64,000 nucleotides of DNA from Mucilaginibacter sp. PAMC 26640 (GCA_001596135.1 CP014773.1:4154001-4218000), one strand, 5' to 3'. Shown: positions 16,700-26,827, numbered from the stretch's first letter. The notes: generated by a model not told the origin, from the sequence alone. Program-made: numbers and translations.

Positions 16700-18856
16700 T
16701 CAGTTTATAAATACCTCATCTAAAAACACCCATCCCGGTTTGCCTTTTGCGGGATGCCAATCTGGGACGGTTTTGATAGGCTTTGCTACTAATTTGATAC
16801 AGGCTACGGTTTCTACCGATTTCAATTTGCAAGCTAACGGCACCAAACCAAATGCTGCACCCTTTTTAGGTGCATCGGGTTTTATCTGCGTTAATAATTT
16901 TAAATGGTTTTTGTCTGTACCTCCCCAAACCTGCATCTCTGCCGCTAAAAAGATTTGCGACCCAATGTTCCGCATGGTGCTGATTTCAACGGCATGAACC
17001 GCAATTGGCTGCTTAAACAACAGCAAGATCTCCATATCTTTTTGGGAGGCGAGCCATTTGCCATTGCCAAAATTTGTGCCGCCCAACTCTTTATCTATGA
17101 TTGTTTTCGGGCCATCGCCTTTATACCTGGTATCGGGCCCTTTTAAAAACACAACGCTATCTGGTGTATACAAACTTTTGTACACGTTAAACTGAACGGT
17201 ATCGCTTCCAATCCAGCCGGGCTTAAATGCACGGGCACGAATTACCGTACTTTGATTTAGCACAGCACCGGGCTTATATAATGTCGAGTGTAGACTGTCC
17301 GGTGCACTGCCATCTGTGGTGTAACGGATATCGGCACCCTTTATTGGATTAGTTAATTGCAGCGGATAGTCTTGTTTAAATATAACTGCTCCATCCTTCA
17401 TTTGCGGGCTGGTTAGTTTCATGGCCTTCCCATCGTCTTTAAAACCGGTAAGCACTTTAAGTGCTTTGTTACTCTGCTGAAGCGATAACATATCTGCCGG
17501 CTTTAACCCGGTATCCCAAACGGCCAGCTCGGTTAGGCTCTTAATAGCAGTCAACGGTTTTATATCGGCGGGATTTAACTTTACGCCCGCAAGCGATAGG
17601 CTTTTAAGATGCTTAAGCCTTGTTAACTCCTTCAATCCGGGCCCGGTCACTTCACTGAAATTCAGCACCAGTTGCCGTAGGTTCTCTAACTTGGCAACCG
17701 CTTTCAAATCTGCATCTTTTACCGGCATCTTATTCAAGTTGAGCGATACAACCTGTTTGCTGACCGGCCCCAGTTCCTCCAATGCCTTTCCACTATAGGT
17801 ACTTTTGTTGTAGATGTTCACCGCCAATGCCGGCGATTCATTGGCCAGCGGATAAATTACCCGGTAATTATTATTCAATTTTTTGATGTCATCTTCATTC
17901 GCTGCCGAAAAATCGTAAGATTCGGAAGTGCTTTCTGCCGGTTTAAACAAGCTTGCAGTGAGCATTCGCAAGGAATCACTAGCCGGCAGGTCGATCACCT
18001 TTTTCTTAAAGTCGGCATTGTTCTTCACCCAAAAATAAAGCAAAAGCTTTTCGTCATCGGTAAGCTGGGGTTTACCGGCCGGCGGCATATGCTTTTTCTC
18101 ACGCTCGGGCATATGAACACGATCAAGCAATAAGCTGATTTTTGGATCACCGAGGATGAAAAGCCTGCCCTTTTTCCCGCCCTTTAAAATCGAAGCTTCA
18201 TCACTAAGCGACAGGCCCCCTTTCATTTTATCTGCATTGTGACAACTCTGACATTTTACCTCAAAGATAGGAGCTATAACATCCCTGTAAATCAAGGCCT
18301 CATCCAATGATACCTTTGATTTTTCTTTATCCATTACAGGGGCAAAAACAAAGTCATCACCGTGGGTAATATTCCCTCCAAAATGCCCGGCCATGATCAA
18401 ACAAAACACCGTTACAAACGCACCTGTTTTAGCAATAGCAGCACTATAGCGATCGCGGTTACGAATAAGGTAAACCCCATAACCAAGGTAAGCTACACTT
18501 ACCCCAAACCATTTATGCCATTGTAAATTACCGCCCTCATACCCCGCTTCGCGGGATAGCAACAACCCCATTATAATAGTAACTGACGAGAGCACCGCTC
18601 CCAACACCAGCAAGTAATTGGTAAATGCCTGGTACAATCGTTCGTTGACAAACTCCGGCCGATAGCGAAAGAATTCCATCAGCATGGCCAGCGTCAAAAT
18701 AACTATCGGGAAATGCAATATAAGCGGGTGCATCCGGCCGAGAGGTTGCAACCATTGCGGCACTACCAGGCTATTTCCCGCGGCAAGCAACACCAAAATG
18801 AAAATATTAAGCGCAAACAGTGCTGCGTCCGCAAAACCTTTGTGGCTGCTCTTCAT
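16700..18856 (-). CDS. Membrane c-type cytochrome with LRR and chitobiase-C-like domains
   Basis: 718 residues. About five membrane helices lie in residues 12-160, with HPLILHFPIVI as in DUF2231-type regions. A planctomycete-type cytochrome c domain follows with heme motif CQSCH at 202-206 and MPPAGKPQL downstream. Leucine-rich repeats cover about 365-460. A CHB_HEX_C-type beta sandwich (YTTDGSAPDS) and a C-terminal beta-rich region complete it. It probably anchors an electron-transfer or scaffold function at the inner membrane, facing the periplasm. Last gene of the operon with the DUF1553, DUF1501 and NHL proteins, 23 bases after the NHL gene. Substrate unknown. Confidence 0.8.
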   Translation of the reverse strand: MKSSHKGFADAALFALNIFILVLLAAGNSLVVPQWLQPLGRMHPLILHFPIVILTLAMLMEFFRYRPEFVNERLYQAFTNYLLVLGAVLSSVTIIMGLLLSREAGYEGGNLQWHKWFGVSVAYLGYGVYLIRNRDRYSAAIAKTGAFVTVFCLIMAGHFGGNITHGDDFVFAPVMDKEKSKVSLDEALIYRDVIAPIFEVKCQSCHNADKMKGGLSLSDEASILKGGKKGRLFILGDPKISLLLDRVHMPEREKKHMPPAGKPQLTDDEKLLLYFWVKNNADFKKKVIDLPASDSLRMLTASLFKPAESTSESYDFSAANEDDIKKLNNNYRVIYPLANESPALAVNIYNKSTYSGKALEELGPVSKQVVSLNLNKMPVKDADLKAVAKLENLRQLVLNFSEVTGPGLKELTRLKHLKSLSLAGVKLNPADIKPLTAIKSLTELAVWDTGLKPADMLSLQQSNKALKVLTGFKDDGKAMKLTSPQMKDGAVIFKQDYPLQLTNPIKGADIRYTTDGSAPDSLHSTLYKPGAVLNQSTVIRARAFKPGWIGSDTVQFNVYKSLYTPDSVVFLKGPDTRYKGDGPKTIIDKELGGTNFGNGKWLASQKDMEILLLFKQPIAVHAVEISTMRNIGSQIFLAAEMQVWGGTDKNHLKLLTQIKPDAPKKGAAFGLVPLACKLKSVETVACIKLVAKPIKTVPDWHPAKGKPGWVFLDEVFIN

Positions 18857-18879
18857 AGTTGATTAGTAATCTGCAAGGT

Positions 18880-19905
18880 TTAAACGCGCGTAAATTTATA
18901 AGGAAAAACCTTGCCCGAAGCCCACTGCGCCACATATAGATTGTCGTCTTTATCAACGCATACATCATGCGGATTCAAAAAGATTTGCTCGGCCTGCGCC
19001 ATTGGCTGTAATACACCGTTGGTATAAACCGGCTCGGTACCGCCTATATTTGATACCACCTTATTGCCTTTATCCAATATCGTAGTAAAACCGGAGTTTG
19101 CCTTACCAAGATCAGGGGAACGAAGCACGGCTGCGTACAGATGATCGCCTTTGATAACCGGGCGGCAAACACATGCGCCAGGGAGTTTGATGATCTCCTG
19201 TAATTTGCCATCCATACTGAATCGCTTAAAGCAATTACGGGTACGGTCTGTAATTAGCAATGTAGGCACAGCGTTCCGCCTGTCTATTACAATGCCATGC
19301 GCATTATCCAAATGTTCGTCACCTTCCCCTTTACCACCAAATACGCCTTTTAGCTTGCCGTTCTTATCATAATGCGTTATAAACTGTGCGCCATAACCAT
19401 CAGCTATAAAAATATCACCATTGGTATCTATGGCAGTTTCAGTTGGTACAAACTCTTTGGCTTCTTTATATACCCCGGTGTCCATTGGCACGTCAATGGT
19501 CATCAGCAGGCGGCCATCAAGTGTTGTTTTATAGACCTGGTTTTTTACAGTATCGGTTATAAAAAGCACCTCGGTACCATTTTCGTTAAAAAGTGTAAGC
19601 CCGTGTGCCCCCGGGAAATCGTGCCCCCAGGTGCCAAGCAGCTTACCGGAGGTATTGTAGATCATTACATTATTCTTCGTTTCATTGGTTAGCAGTAAAA
19701 TCCGGCCTTTAGAATCCTGCACCATTTCGTGGCAATCATTCACCGGGTTCTTTTGTGAATCTGCCTTGCTCCAGTCCTTATCCATCCGGTAACGCATGTT
19801 CCCATGGCCATACACCGGCCCTTTATCCTTTGCAAATAGATCTTTAGTTATAATAAGCCCTGCAGCCATAACTGTTGTGTGTTTTATAAATTCTTTACGT
19901 TCCAT
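18880..19905 (-). CDS. Exported NHL-repeat six-bladed beta-propeller protein
   Basis: 341 residues. The N-terminus (MERKEFIKHTTVMAAGLIITKDLFA) resembles a signal sequence of the Tat family but lacks the second arginine. Repeated blades of the form 'G.....D..GNIFIADG' and 'HGIVIDRRN..TLLITDRTRN' and the closing NPHDVCVDKDDNLYVAQW identify NHL repeats. Relatives include peptidyl-hydroxyglycine lyases and binding propellers. It lies within the DUF1553/DUF1501 operon, so a role in the same periplasmic pathway is likely. Catalysis is not established. Confidence 0.75.
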   Translation of the reverse strand: MERKEFIKHTTVMAAGLIITKDLFAKDKGPVYGHGNMRYRMDKDWSKADSQKNPVNDCHEMVQDSKGRILLLTNETKNNVMIYNTSGKLLGTWGHDFPGAHGLTLFNENGTEVLFITDTVKNQVYKTTLDGRLLMTIDVPMDTGVYKEAKEFVPTETAIDTNGDIFIADGYGAQFITHYDKNGKLKGVFGGKGEGDEHLDNAHGIVIDRRNAVPTLLITDRTRNCFKRFSMDGKLQEIIKLPGACVCRPVIKGDHLYAAVLRSPDLGKANSGFTTILDKGNKVVSNIGGTEPVYTNGVLQPMAQAEQIFLNPHDVCVDKDDNLYVAQWASGKVFPYKFTRV

Positions 19906-19963
19906 TATGTGTAGATTTCACCGATTAAGATATCACTCCACCGGTCTGACATTTGCCGGTAAA

Positions 19964-21421
19964 TTAACTAATTATACCTTTGATAACATTCCCTGCCACA
20001 TCGGTGAGCCGGTATCTTCTACCCTGGCTTTTGAAGGTTAATTTTTCATGGTTAATACCCAATTGGTTGAGTATGGTAGCATGAAAATCATGCACATGTA
20101 CAGGATCTTTAACAATGTTATAACCAAGTTCATCAGATTTCCCATACACCAGACCCGGCTTAATTCCGCCGCCGGCCATCCAAACGCTAAAGCAGCGCGG
20201 GTGATGGTCGCGGCCATAATTGCCTTTTTCCAACTTGCCCTGGCTGTAGTTGGTGCGGCCGAATTCACCGCCCCAGATCACCAAAGTTTCATCCAGTAAG
20301 CCACGTTGTTTCAAATCAGTTACCAAAGCAGCCGATGCCTGGTCAACATCCTTTGCCTGGCCAGCCATTTCCTGCGGCAAGTTATTGTGCTGATCCCATC
20401 CCTGGTGATAAAGCTGTACAAAACGCACACCGTTTTCTGAGAGCTTACGCGCCAGCAAACAGTTGGCAGCATAAGTACCTGGAATTAAACACTCCGGGCC
20501 ATACATCTTAACAATATCATCAGATTCTTTGGACACGTCCATGATCTCCGGCACGGCAGTTTGCATGCGGTAGGCCATTTCCTATTGCTGGATCTTGGTA
20601 TTAATTTCAGGGTCGCCAAATTCTTTATAATTGATATCATTCAGCGCCGCCAAATTATCCAGCATTTTACGGCGATCGTGTCTGTTTAATCCCTCAGGAT
20701 CATTGAGGTAAAGTATCGGATCTTCACCACTGCTGAACTGTACCCCCTGGTGAATAGAATCTAAAAAGCCGTTGCTCCATAATTTGGAATATACTCCCTG
20801 CCCGTTGCCTTTACCTTTAGACAGTAAAACTGTAAAAGCCGGGAGGTTTTTATTTTCGCTACCGAGCCCGTAACTTACCCAGGAACCCATGCTTGGCCGG
20901 TTACCCTGCTGCGCACCGGTTTGGAAAAAGGTGAGCGCCGGGTCGTGGTTGATCGCATCGGTATTCAACGAGTTGATGATGCAGATATCATCTGCAATTT
21001 TGCCAATATGCGGGAAAAGATCGCTCACCCAGGCACCGGATTCGCCATATTGTTTAAAATCGTAAAACGACCCAACCAGCGGAAATGAGGCTTGTTTAGC
21101 CGTCATCCCAGTGAGGATCTGGTTACCGCGTACAGAAGGAGGCAGCTCCTGCCCCATCATTTCGCGCAGCCTGGGTTTATAATCAAATGATTCCAGCTGT
21201 GATGGTGCACCATCCTGAAAAAGGTAGATCACCCGTTTTGCTTTGGGTGCGAAATTGGGGATACCGGGAATAAAATCGGCTTCACTTTCATCACCCTTTC
21301 CGGTAAACAGATCAGGGATCAGCAAGGAACCTAAGGCTGCACTGCCAATCCCCAGGCTCAGCCGGGATAAAAACCTGCGCCGGTTGATATTGAGCCTGTT
21401 TTCTAAATAGTCTTTTTCCAT
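19964..21421 (-). pseudogene. DUF1501 protein gene interrupted by an in-frame TAG
   Basis: The two open parts, 21421-20582 (279 codons) and 20578-19964 (204 codons), are in the same frame and separated only by TAG-GAA. Joined they give 485 residues, the normal DUF1501 length. The N-terminus has a twin-arginine signal (NRRRFLSRL) and a sulfatase-like fold follows (YLFQDGAPSQLESFDYK, NHDPALTFFQTG, WGGEFGRT). At the break the protein reads ...KIQQ-stop-EMAYRMQ; family members usually have an aromatic residue (QYEMA), so a single change of a Tyr codon to TAG explains it. The ATG two codons after the stop could allow reinitiation. A sequencing error is the other explanation. Confidence 0.8.
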
Positions 21422-21422
21422 A

Positions 21423-23741
21423 TCACGTTTTAGTTATGGCCTCTTCTAAATTGTACAATGTATCTACTACTTTCATCAAAGCCGCCAACTTTAGTCTATC
21501 GGCATTAGCTGGTACAGCCGATTCGCCCACATGCAATAGCTTCTCCGCATCTGATTTTGTCATTTGCTTTAATTCAGCGTTGTAGTAAGCTGATAATATG
21601 TCAAGTTCTCTTTGCTGTGGGTGCCGGCATAGGATCAACCGGAAGGCCTTCGTTATCTTGTCAACCGGGTTACTTTTATCCTGCAAAAGTTTAGCAGCAA
21701 GCACGCGGGCCGATTCCAGCACAGTAGGGTCATTCAGCATTACCAGGGCTTGCAAGGGTGTATTGGTACGCAGGCGTTTCACTTCGCATTGATCGCGGTT
21801 GCTGGCATCAAAAATCCCAAGCGACGCAGGCGGCACCGTGCGTTTAATAAGCGTATACATACCCCTGCGATACAAGTCAGAACCGTGCACCTGTTTGTAA
21901 GTAGCCAATTGCCCTCTGCCCGATGTGGCGTTTTCCCAGAGGCCGGGTGGTTGATAAGGGTTCACGCTGGGGCCGCCAATTTTCTGGTTGAGTAAACCGC
22001 TACTGGCTAAAACCATATCGCGCACAAATTCAGCCGGTAGCCGGTTTCGCGGGCCACGGGTTAAATAGGTATTTTCAGGATCACTTTTCAATCGTTCGGC
22101 AGTCACCACCGCAGATTGCCGGTAAGTTGCCGACATCACTACCTGCTTCACCAGGCGTTTGATGTTCCAGCCATGATCCCTAAAATCTACTGAGAGCCAA
22201 TCCAGCAATTGCGGGTGTGATGGCAAGTCGCCCTGCATCCCGAAGTCACCCGAACTTTTTACGATACCCTTGCCAAAAAACTCCTGCCAAACCTGGTTCA
22301 CGAAAACTCTTGCAGCTAAAGGGTTATTTTTATTAAAAAGCCACTGCGATAATCCCAACCTGTTTTGCGGATAATTACCCGTAAATGGCAAGATGGATTT
22401 TGGCGTCCCGGCGGCAACCATGTCGCCATGCGCATCGTAATTACCCCGCTTAAGTAAATAAGTAGGCCGCACTTTATTACTATCTGCCATTATGGAAACG
22501 ATGAGCTTATCGGTATCCTGCTTATTGATGAATTTCAGTACCTTTTTAACATCGTCATTGCTGATCTGCATCATCGGGCGTTTGGCGTAGGTTTCCGGCC
22601 CGCCAACGGTTGATTGCAGGCCGGGTTCTATCACATTATTAAAAAATGCAAATACCTGGTAGTACTCCTTTTGTGAGAAAGGGTCATATTTATGATCGTG
22701 GCAATGGGCACATTCCAGCGTAACACCCAACATTGCTTTACCAAAAGTATTGGTGCGGTCGGTTACATAGCTGATACGGTATTCTTCGTCAATTACGCCC
22801 CCCTCTTCAGTAATCTTATGGTTGCGGTTAAAACCCGTTGCCAGGATCTGCTCTTTGGTCGCATTGGGCATCAGATCACCCGCTAATTGCCAGGTTATAA
22901 ATTTATCGTAGGGCAAATTTTCGTTAAAAGCATGGATCACCCAATCGCGCCACGGCCATTGGCTGCGGTAGTTATCATCCTGGTAACCGTGCGAATCGGC
23001 GTAACGTGCAACATCCAGCCAATGCAAGGTCATCTTCTCTCCGTATTGCGGACTTGCCATTAACTCATCTACTACTTTTTGATAAGCATCCGGGCTTTTA
23101 TCAGCCAGGAATTTATCCATTAGCTGCAAACTGGGCGGCAACCCGGTCAAATCCATCGCTACTCTTTTCAACAAGCGTTCTTTATCGGCTTCCGGATTAG
23201 GTGCAAGACCCTTTTCCTCCATTTTTGCGAGCACGAAGTTGTCTATCGTATTTTTTGGCCATTCTTTATTATCCACCTGCGGAACCACCTGGCTATGCGG
23301 AGCTAAAAAGGCCCAGTGCTTTTCATATTTAGCACCCTGTTTTATCCATTTTTCTATCAGTTCAACTTCATATGACGTAAGCTTTTTGAGGTTGGACGAC
23401 ACCGGCGGCATTTGCTCGGCAGTATCTTTAGTAGATATCCTCCGATAAACTTCTGAAAGATCAGGATCGCCTGGCACTAGTGCATGGGCTGTGGGATTAT
23501 CTTTTAAAGCCCGGTAAGCCACTTCCGGCAGATCAAGCCGGAGATCAGCTTCCCGGTGCCCGGCGTCTGGCCCGTGGCACTTAAAGCACTTATCCGAAAG
23601 AATTGGCCGGATGTTAAAATTGTAACTGATGGTATCGGGAATCCGCTCCGCTTCTGCCTGCCCGGTTGAATTACAGCCATTCATCATATATAGCAAGCAT
23701 CCGGCAATGAGTAGCCAAACATAAAATATCTTCCTGAACAT
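21423..23741 (-). CDS. PSCyt1/DUF1549/DUF1553 protein (planctomycete-type cytochrome)
   Basis: 772 residues. The hydrophobic N-terminus ends in MNGC, a plausible lipobox. A cytochrome c domain has heme motif CFKCH at 52-56 and MPP ligand region near 115. DUF1549 starts near 160 (WPKNTIDNFVLAKM..., LTGLPPS) and includes ECAHCHDHKYDP. DUF1553 follows at about 470-720 (AARVFVNQVWQEFFGKG, LLDWLSVDF, RLRTNTPLQALVMLNDP). These proteins occur with DUF1501 proteins in Planctomycetes and Bacteroidota; their biochemical role is not settled. First gene of the operon, one base before the DUF1501 gene. Confidence 0.88.
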   Translation of the reverse strand: MFRKIFYVWLLIAGCLLYMMNGCNSTGQAEAERIPDTISYNFNIRPILSDKCFKCHGPDAGHREADLRLDLPEVAYRALKDNPTAHALVPGDPDLSEVYRRISTKDTAEQMPPVSSNLKKLTSYEVELIEKWIKQGAKYEKHWAFLAPHSQVVPQVDNKEWPKNTIDNFVLAKMEEKGLAPNPEADKERLLKRVAMDLTGLPPSLQLMDKFLADKSPDAYQKVVDELMASPQYGEKMTLHWLDVARYADSHGYQDDNYRSQWPWRDWVIHAFNENLPYDKFITWQLAGDLMPNATKEQILATGFNRNHKITEEGGVIDEEYRISYVTDRTNTFGKAMLGVTLECAHCHDHKYDPFSQKEYYQVFAFFNNVIEPGLQSTVGGPETYAKRPMMQISNDDVKKVLKFINKQDTDKLIVSIMADSNKVRPTYLLKRGNYDAHGDMVAAGTPKSILPFTGNYPQNRLGLSQWLFNKNNPLAARVFVNQVWQEFFGKGIVKSSGDFGMQGDLPSHPQLLDWLSVDFRDHGWNIKRLVKQVVMSATYRQSAVVTAERLKSDPENTYLTRGPRNRLPAEFVRDMVLASSGLLNQKIGGPSVNPYQPPGLWENATSGRGQLATYKQVHGSDLYRRGMYTLIKRTVPPASLGIFDASNRDQCEVKRLRTNTPLQALVMLNDPTVLESARVLAAKLLQDKSNPVDKITKAFRLILCRHPQQRELDILSAYYNAELKQMTKSDAEKLLHVGESAVPANADRLKLAALMKVVDTLYNLEEAITKT

Positions 23742-23773
23742 TAGCTTTGAGTTGGTTTACAATGCGCTTAGTT

Positions 23774-23781
23774 CAAATATA
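23774..23781 (-). promoter_or_regulatory. -7 element TATATTTG for the DUF1553 operon
   Basis: An exact TAnnTTTG match on the minus strand, 32 bases upstream of the ATG at 23741, a normal leader length. The -33 region is AT-rich (TTTA about 25 bp upstream) with no clear TTG. Confidence 0.4.
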
Positions 23782-24183
23782 GAAATTCGAAAACTTTTTT
23801 GTTTACTAAATATATGGCAAGAATTATCCAATATGTGGCTATATTTTCAGTGGATAAACCATTAAAACGGATTGATATTAGCCTAGGCTAAGAAAAGTAC
23901 GTGGCATGTTAATCTCCATATTGCAAAATACGTTAAGCAAAAGCCAGCATAGCCAACCTGAGCGTTTCTTACTTTCGATGTATACACCATATGCCAATTC
24001 GGGATACAAAAACTTGGCATCGGCCGCAGATAGGCGCCTATAAATAGTTATTACTAAATGTTATACTGTTGTATAAAAACCTATCAAACAACATTCTACA
24101 TAATCTAAATATAGTAAAGGTTTTAGTTTTCCTTCCTCAGTTTCTGCTGTCCGGATGAGAGCGCTTGGCCAAGTTGCAGCTGT
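23782..24183. other. Intergenic region without recognisable gene
   Basis: About 440 bases lie between the DUF1553 operon start and the end of the WYL regulator gene. I find no convincing ORF, hairpin terminator or repeat. A 12-base palindrome ATAGGCGCCTAT occurs at 24030-24041 and the rest is AT-rich. It probably holds the operon's regulatory sequences. Confidence 0.4.
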
Positions 24184-25128
24184 CTAATTTTTCCCAACAA
24201 TCTGCTGGGCAATATACTTTACCCTGTCGCGCACCACTTGTGGAGTGATGATCTCGGCGTGGTCTCCAAACATCATAAACCAACGGACAAAGCCTTCAGT
24301 GGAGTTGCTCAAAAAGGTCATTTCAGTCATGTCTTCTTCTACCTTTTCTGAAACAAAACCGTTATAATAACGCTGCTCGCTGATAAAAGGAATGATATCA
24401 TTAGCCACGCGCATCACTATAGTTTCGAGTTTCTTATCCTGTGCAGTTTGCCTGATAAATGCCTTCAAGGTAGGATGCTGCTTATCATCAAAGCTTTGCA
24501 CTGTTTCGGTGAGCGTCTTAATCCGGTCGATGCGAAAGTCGCGGTAGTCGGCTCGCATCCGGCACCATGCAATCAAATGCCAATAGCTATCCAGGTAAAA
24601 GATGCCCACTGGCTCTACCTCGCGCCTGGTATCTGCCTGCGTGTACCCGGCTGTATAATCAATACAAAGCACCTTTTTATTGGCAACCGCCGCAAGGATG
24701 GCTTGTAAATGATCGTTATTATTTAGCCTTTGGCGGGCCGGGCTTTTAAATACAGCGATGTTGTTGTCCATACTTTCCAGCAGGTCCTTCTCGGCGGTTT
24801 TTAAAATTGCCCTTACTTTGTACATGGCCGATTTATGTTGTGCAGCTGTAGAAACATCTGTCATGTTCTCCACAAACTTTTCTGCCGTAAGGAATGCTGT
24901 AGCTTCTTCCCTGGTAAACATTACGGGGGGCAAACGGTAGCCTTCCACCAGGGAATATCCTACTCCGGCTTCGCCTATGATCGGGATACCTGCTTCCTCC
25001 AGCGATCTTATATCCCGGTATACTGTGCGCAGGCTGATCTCAAACCGGTCGGCAATATCACTGGCTTTTACCACCCGGCGAGATTGCAGCTGGATCAAAA
25101 TAGCGGAGATACGGTCGATGCGGTTCAT
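24184..25128 (-). CDS. YafY-type HTH/WYL-domain transcriptional regulator
   Basis: 314 residues. The N-terminal DeoR-like winged helix covers about 1-60 (RISAILIQLQSRRVVKASDIADRF, then SLRTVYRDIRSLEEAGIPI), and the WYL ligand-sensing domain about 140-220 (LCIDYTAGYTQ... VEPVGIFYLDSYWHLIAWCR, DFRIDRI), followed by a WCX-like C-terminal extension. WYL regulators sense nucleic acids or small ligands. The plus-strand DUF2007 gene is divergent. Targets unknown. Confidence 0.88.
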   Translation of the reverse strand: MNRIDRISAILIQLQSRRVVKASDIADRFEISLRTVYRDIRSLEEAGIPIIGEAGVGYSLVEGYRLPPVMFTREEATAFLTAEKFVENMTDVSTAAQHKSAMYKVRAILKTAEKDLLESMDNNIAVFKSPARQRLNNNDHLQAILAAVANKKVLCIDYTAGYTQADTRREVEPVGIFYLDSYWHLIAWCRMRADYRDFRIDRIKTLTETVQSFDDKQHPTLKAFIRQTAQDKKLETIVMRVANDIIPFISEQRYYNGFVSEKVEEDMTEMTFLSNSTEGFVRWFMMFGDHAEIITPQVVRDRVKYIAQQIVGKN

Positions 25129-25181
25129 AGACCAAAATAAGTTAAATTAAACTAATTTAAACCCACAAGGTTTATATAATT

Positions 25182-25418
25182 ATGAGCGATACCACCAATG
25201 ACAAGATCATCACTTTTCAAACCTATTACGATCCAATGCTGGCCCACATCATCCGCACCAGGTTGGAGGATGCAGGCGTCCCCTGTTTCATTGCCGATGA
25301 AAACGCCATTACCGCCTACCCATTTTACAACCAGGCCATTGGTGGCATAAAATTAAAGATCTTTGAACACGACCTGGAACGCTGCAACGAAATTCTGGCA
25401 GAAGACAACGAATTGTAA
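25182..25418 (+). CDS. DUF2007-family putative signal-transducing protein
   Basis: 78 residues. FQTYYDPMLAHIIRTRLEDAGVPCFIADENAI, GGIKLKIFEHDLERCNEILA match the DUF2007 ferredoxin-like fold, in which a short alpha/beta unit sits next to other domains or stands alone. No membrane segment. Divergent from the WYL regulator with about 50 bases between starts. Role unknown. Confidence 0.75.
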   Translation: MSDTTNDKIITFQTYYDPMLAHIIRTRLEDAGVPCFIADENAITAYPFYNQAIGGIKLKIFEHDLERCNEILAEDNEL

Positions 25419-25595
25419 TCATAGTTAATACACCTCGTATATTACTCTCCAGCAGGAAGGGCTCAATTACTATAAACATTTAAAGTACTACCTACCCGGA
25501 AATATTTAGCATGCCTTAATGAGGCCGGATAGCGATTTTTGTATCAAACCTGATAAAGAGGCAATTATTTATACCTGATTATTTTATATTGCGGA

Positions 25596-26621
25596 ATGTT
25601 TAACCGTCGGAAATTCATCAAACTTTCTGCTGCAACCACCTCGTTAGCAGCTATATCTAAATACTCAATCGCAAAGCCAATAACGGTTCCGGCTGCTGGC
25701 AGTCTACCTATCGTTATTTCCACCTGGGATTTTGGTATCGCAGCGAACAAAGAAGCCTGGAAAACACTGTCGGCTGGCGGTCGGGCATTAGATGCCGTTG
25801 AGGCCGGTGTGAAGATCCCAGAAGCGGATATGAAAAACCACACCGTTGGCCGGGCAGGTTACCCCGACCGTGACGGGCACGTTACTTTGGATGCTTGTAT
25901 TATGGATGAATTTGGTAATTGCGGATCAGTAGCGGCAATGGAAGATATTGCCCACCCTATCTCTGTAGCGCGTTTGGTGATGGAAAAAACACCGCATGTG
26001 ATGCTGGTGGGCGACGGCGCAAGCCAGTTTGCTGTTGAGCAAGGTTTTAAACGTGAAAAATTACTGACAGCAGAATCTGAACGCGATTGGAAGAAATGGC
26101 TGAAAACAGCCAAATATTCTCCTCTAATGAACATAGAAAATCAGCAGCATCGTTTGGGCGGTAAATATAATCATGATACCATCGGTATGCTGGCCATTGA
26201 TGCTAAAGGCAATATTAGTGGTGCGTGTACTACTAGTGGTATGGCGTTTAAGCTACATGGCCGCGTTGGCGATAGTCCCATAATCGGGGCCGGTCTTTAT
26301 GTAGATAATGAAGTGGGCGGTGCCACTTCTACCGGTGTAGGCGAAGAAGTGATCCGTAACGTTGGCAGCTTCCTGGTTGTTGAACTGATGCGCCAGGGGC
26401 GTTCTCCTGAAGAAGCATGCAGGGAAGCTGTAGAGCGCATCATTAGAAAGAAACCCGAAACCGCAAAGAGTATCCAGGTTGGGTTTTTAGCTATCAATAA
26501 AAAAGGCGAATATGGCGCTTATGCCATTCAGGAAGGTTTCTCTTTCGCGGTGTGTAATGCCGATAAGCAAGATTTATTGATACCGGGTAAAAGCGCATTC
26601 AAGGATGCGAAAAAGGGTTAA
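25596..26621 (+). CDS. N4-(beta-N-acetylglucosaminyl)-L-asparaginase (glycosylasparaginase)
   Basis: 341 residues, Ntn hydrolase. A Tat-type signal (NRRKFIKLS, residues 3-11) predicts periplasmic export. The precursor should cleave itself before Thr195 in NHDTIGML, exposing the catalytic threonine of the beta chain; GVGEEVIRNVGSFLVV and the C-terminal RKKPETAKSIQVGFLA match the beta subunit. The enzyme splits the GlcNAc-Asn bond of glycopeptides, the last step of N-glycoprotein breakdown. It fits with the nearby fucosidase and GH30 genes. cutC follows about 200 bases downstream. Confidence 0.9.
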   Translation: MFNRRKFIKLSAATTSLAAISKYSIAKPITVPAAGSLPIVISTWDFGIAANKEAWKTLSAGGRALDAVEAGVKIPEADMKNHTVGRAGYPDRDGHVTLDACIMDEFGNCGSVAAMEDIAHPISVARLVMEKTPHVMLVGDGASQFAVEQGFKREKLLTAESERDWKKWLKTAKYSPLMNIENQQHRLGGKYNHDTIGMLAIDAKGNISGACTTSGMAFKLHGRVGDSPIIGAGLYVDNEVGGATSTGVGEEVIRNVGSFLVVELMRQGRSPEEACREAVERIIRKKPETAKSIQVGFLAINKKGEYGAYAIQEGFSFAVCNADKQDLLIPGKSAFKDAKKG

Positions 26622-26827
26622 TTCGATTCTGAAGGGCGGTTTAACACGAAGATAATCCGAAACTTCGCAATCGCCTGGCTAGTTCACTCCGCATTAACCT
26701 TGAGCGAGTTTGATCTGCGTGTGCTAATTAGCGCATTGGATGTTACGAAAAATCAACATTCGAAAGCCATCGTTTTAATAGAGCGTAGTAAATTAAATAT
26801 AGAAAGCCTGATTAATACATTCTCACT

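Noticed and set aside
24030..24041. ATAGGCGCCTAT palindrome as a regulatory site
   Set aside because: It is short, isolated from any start codon and likely to occur by chance in a region with no gene.
26622..26827. A gene or regulatory element between glycosylasparaginase and cutC
   Set aside because: I found no open frame of useful length, no hairpin and no exact -7 element in this gap.
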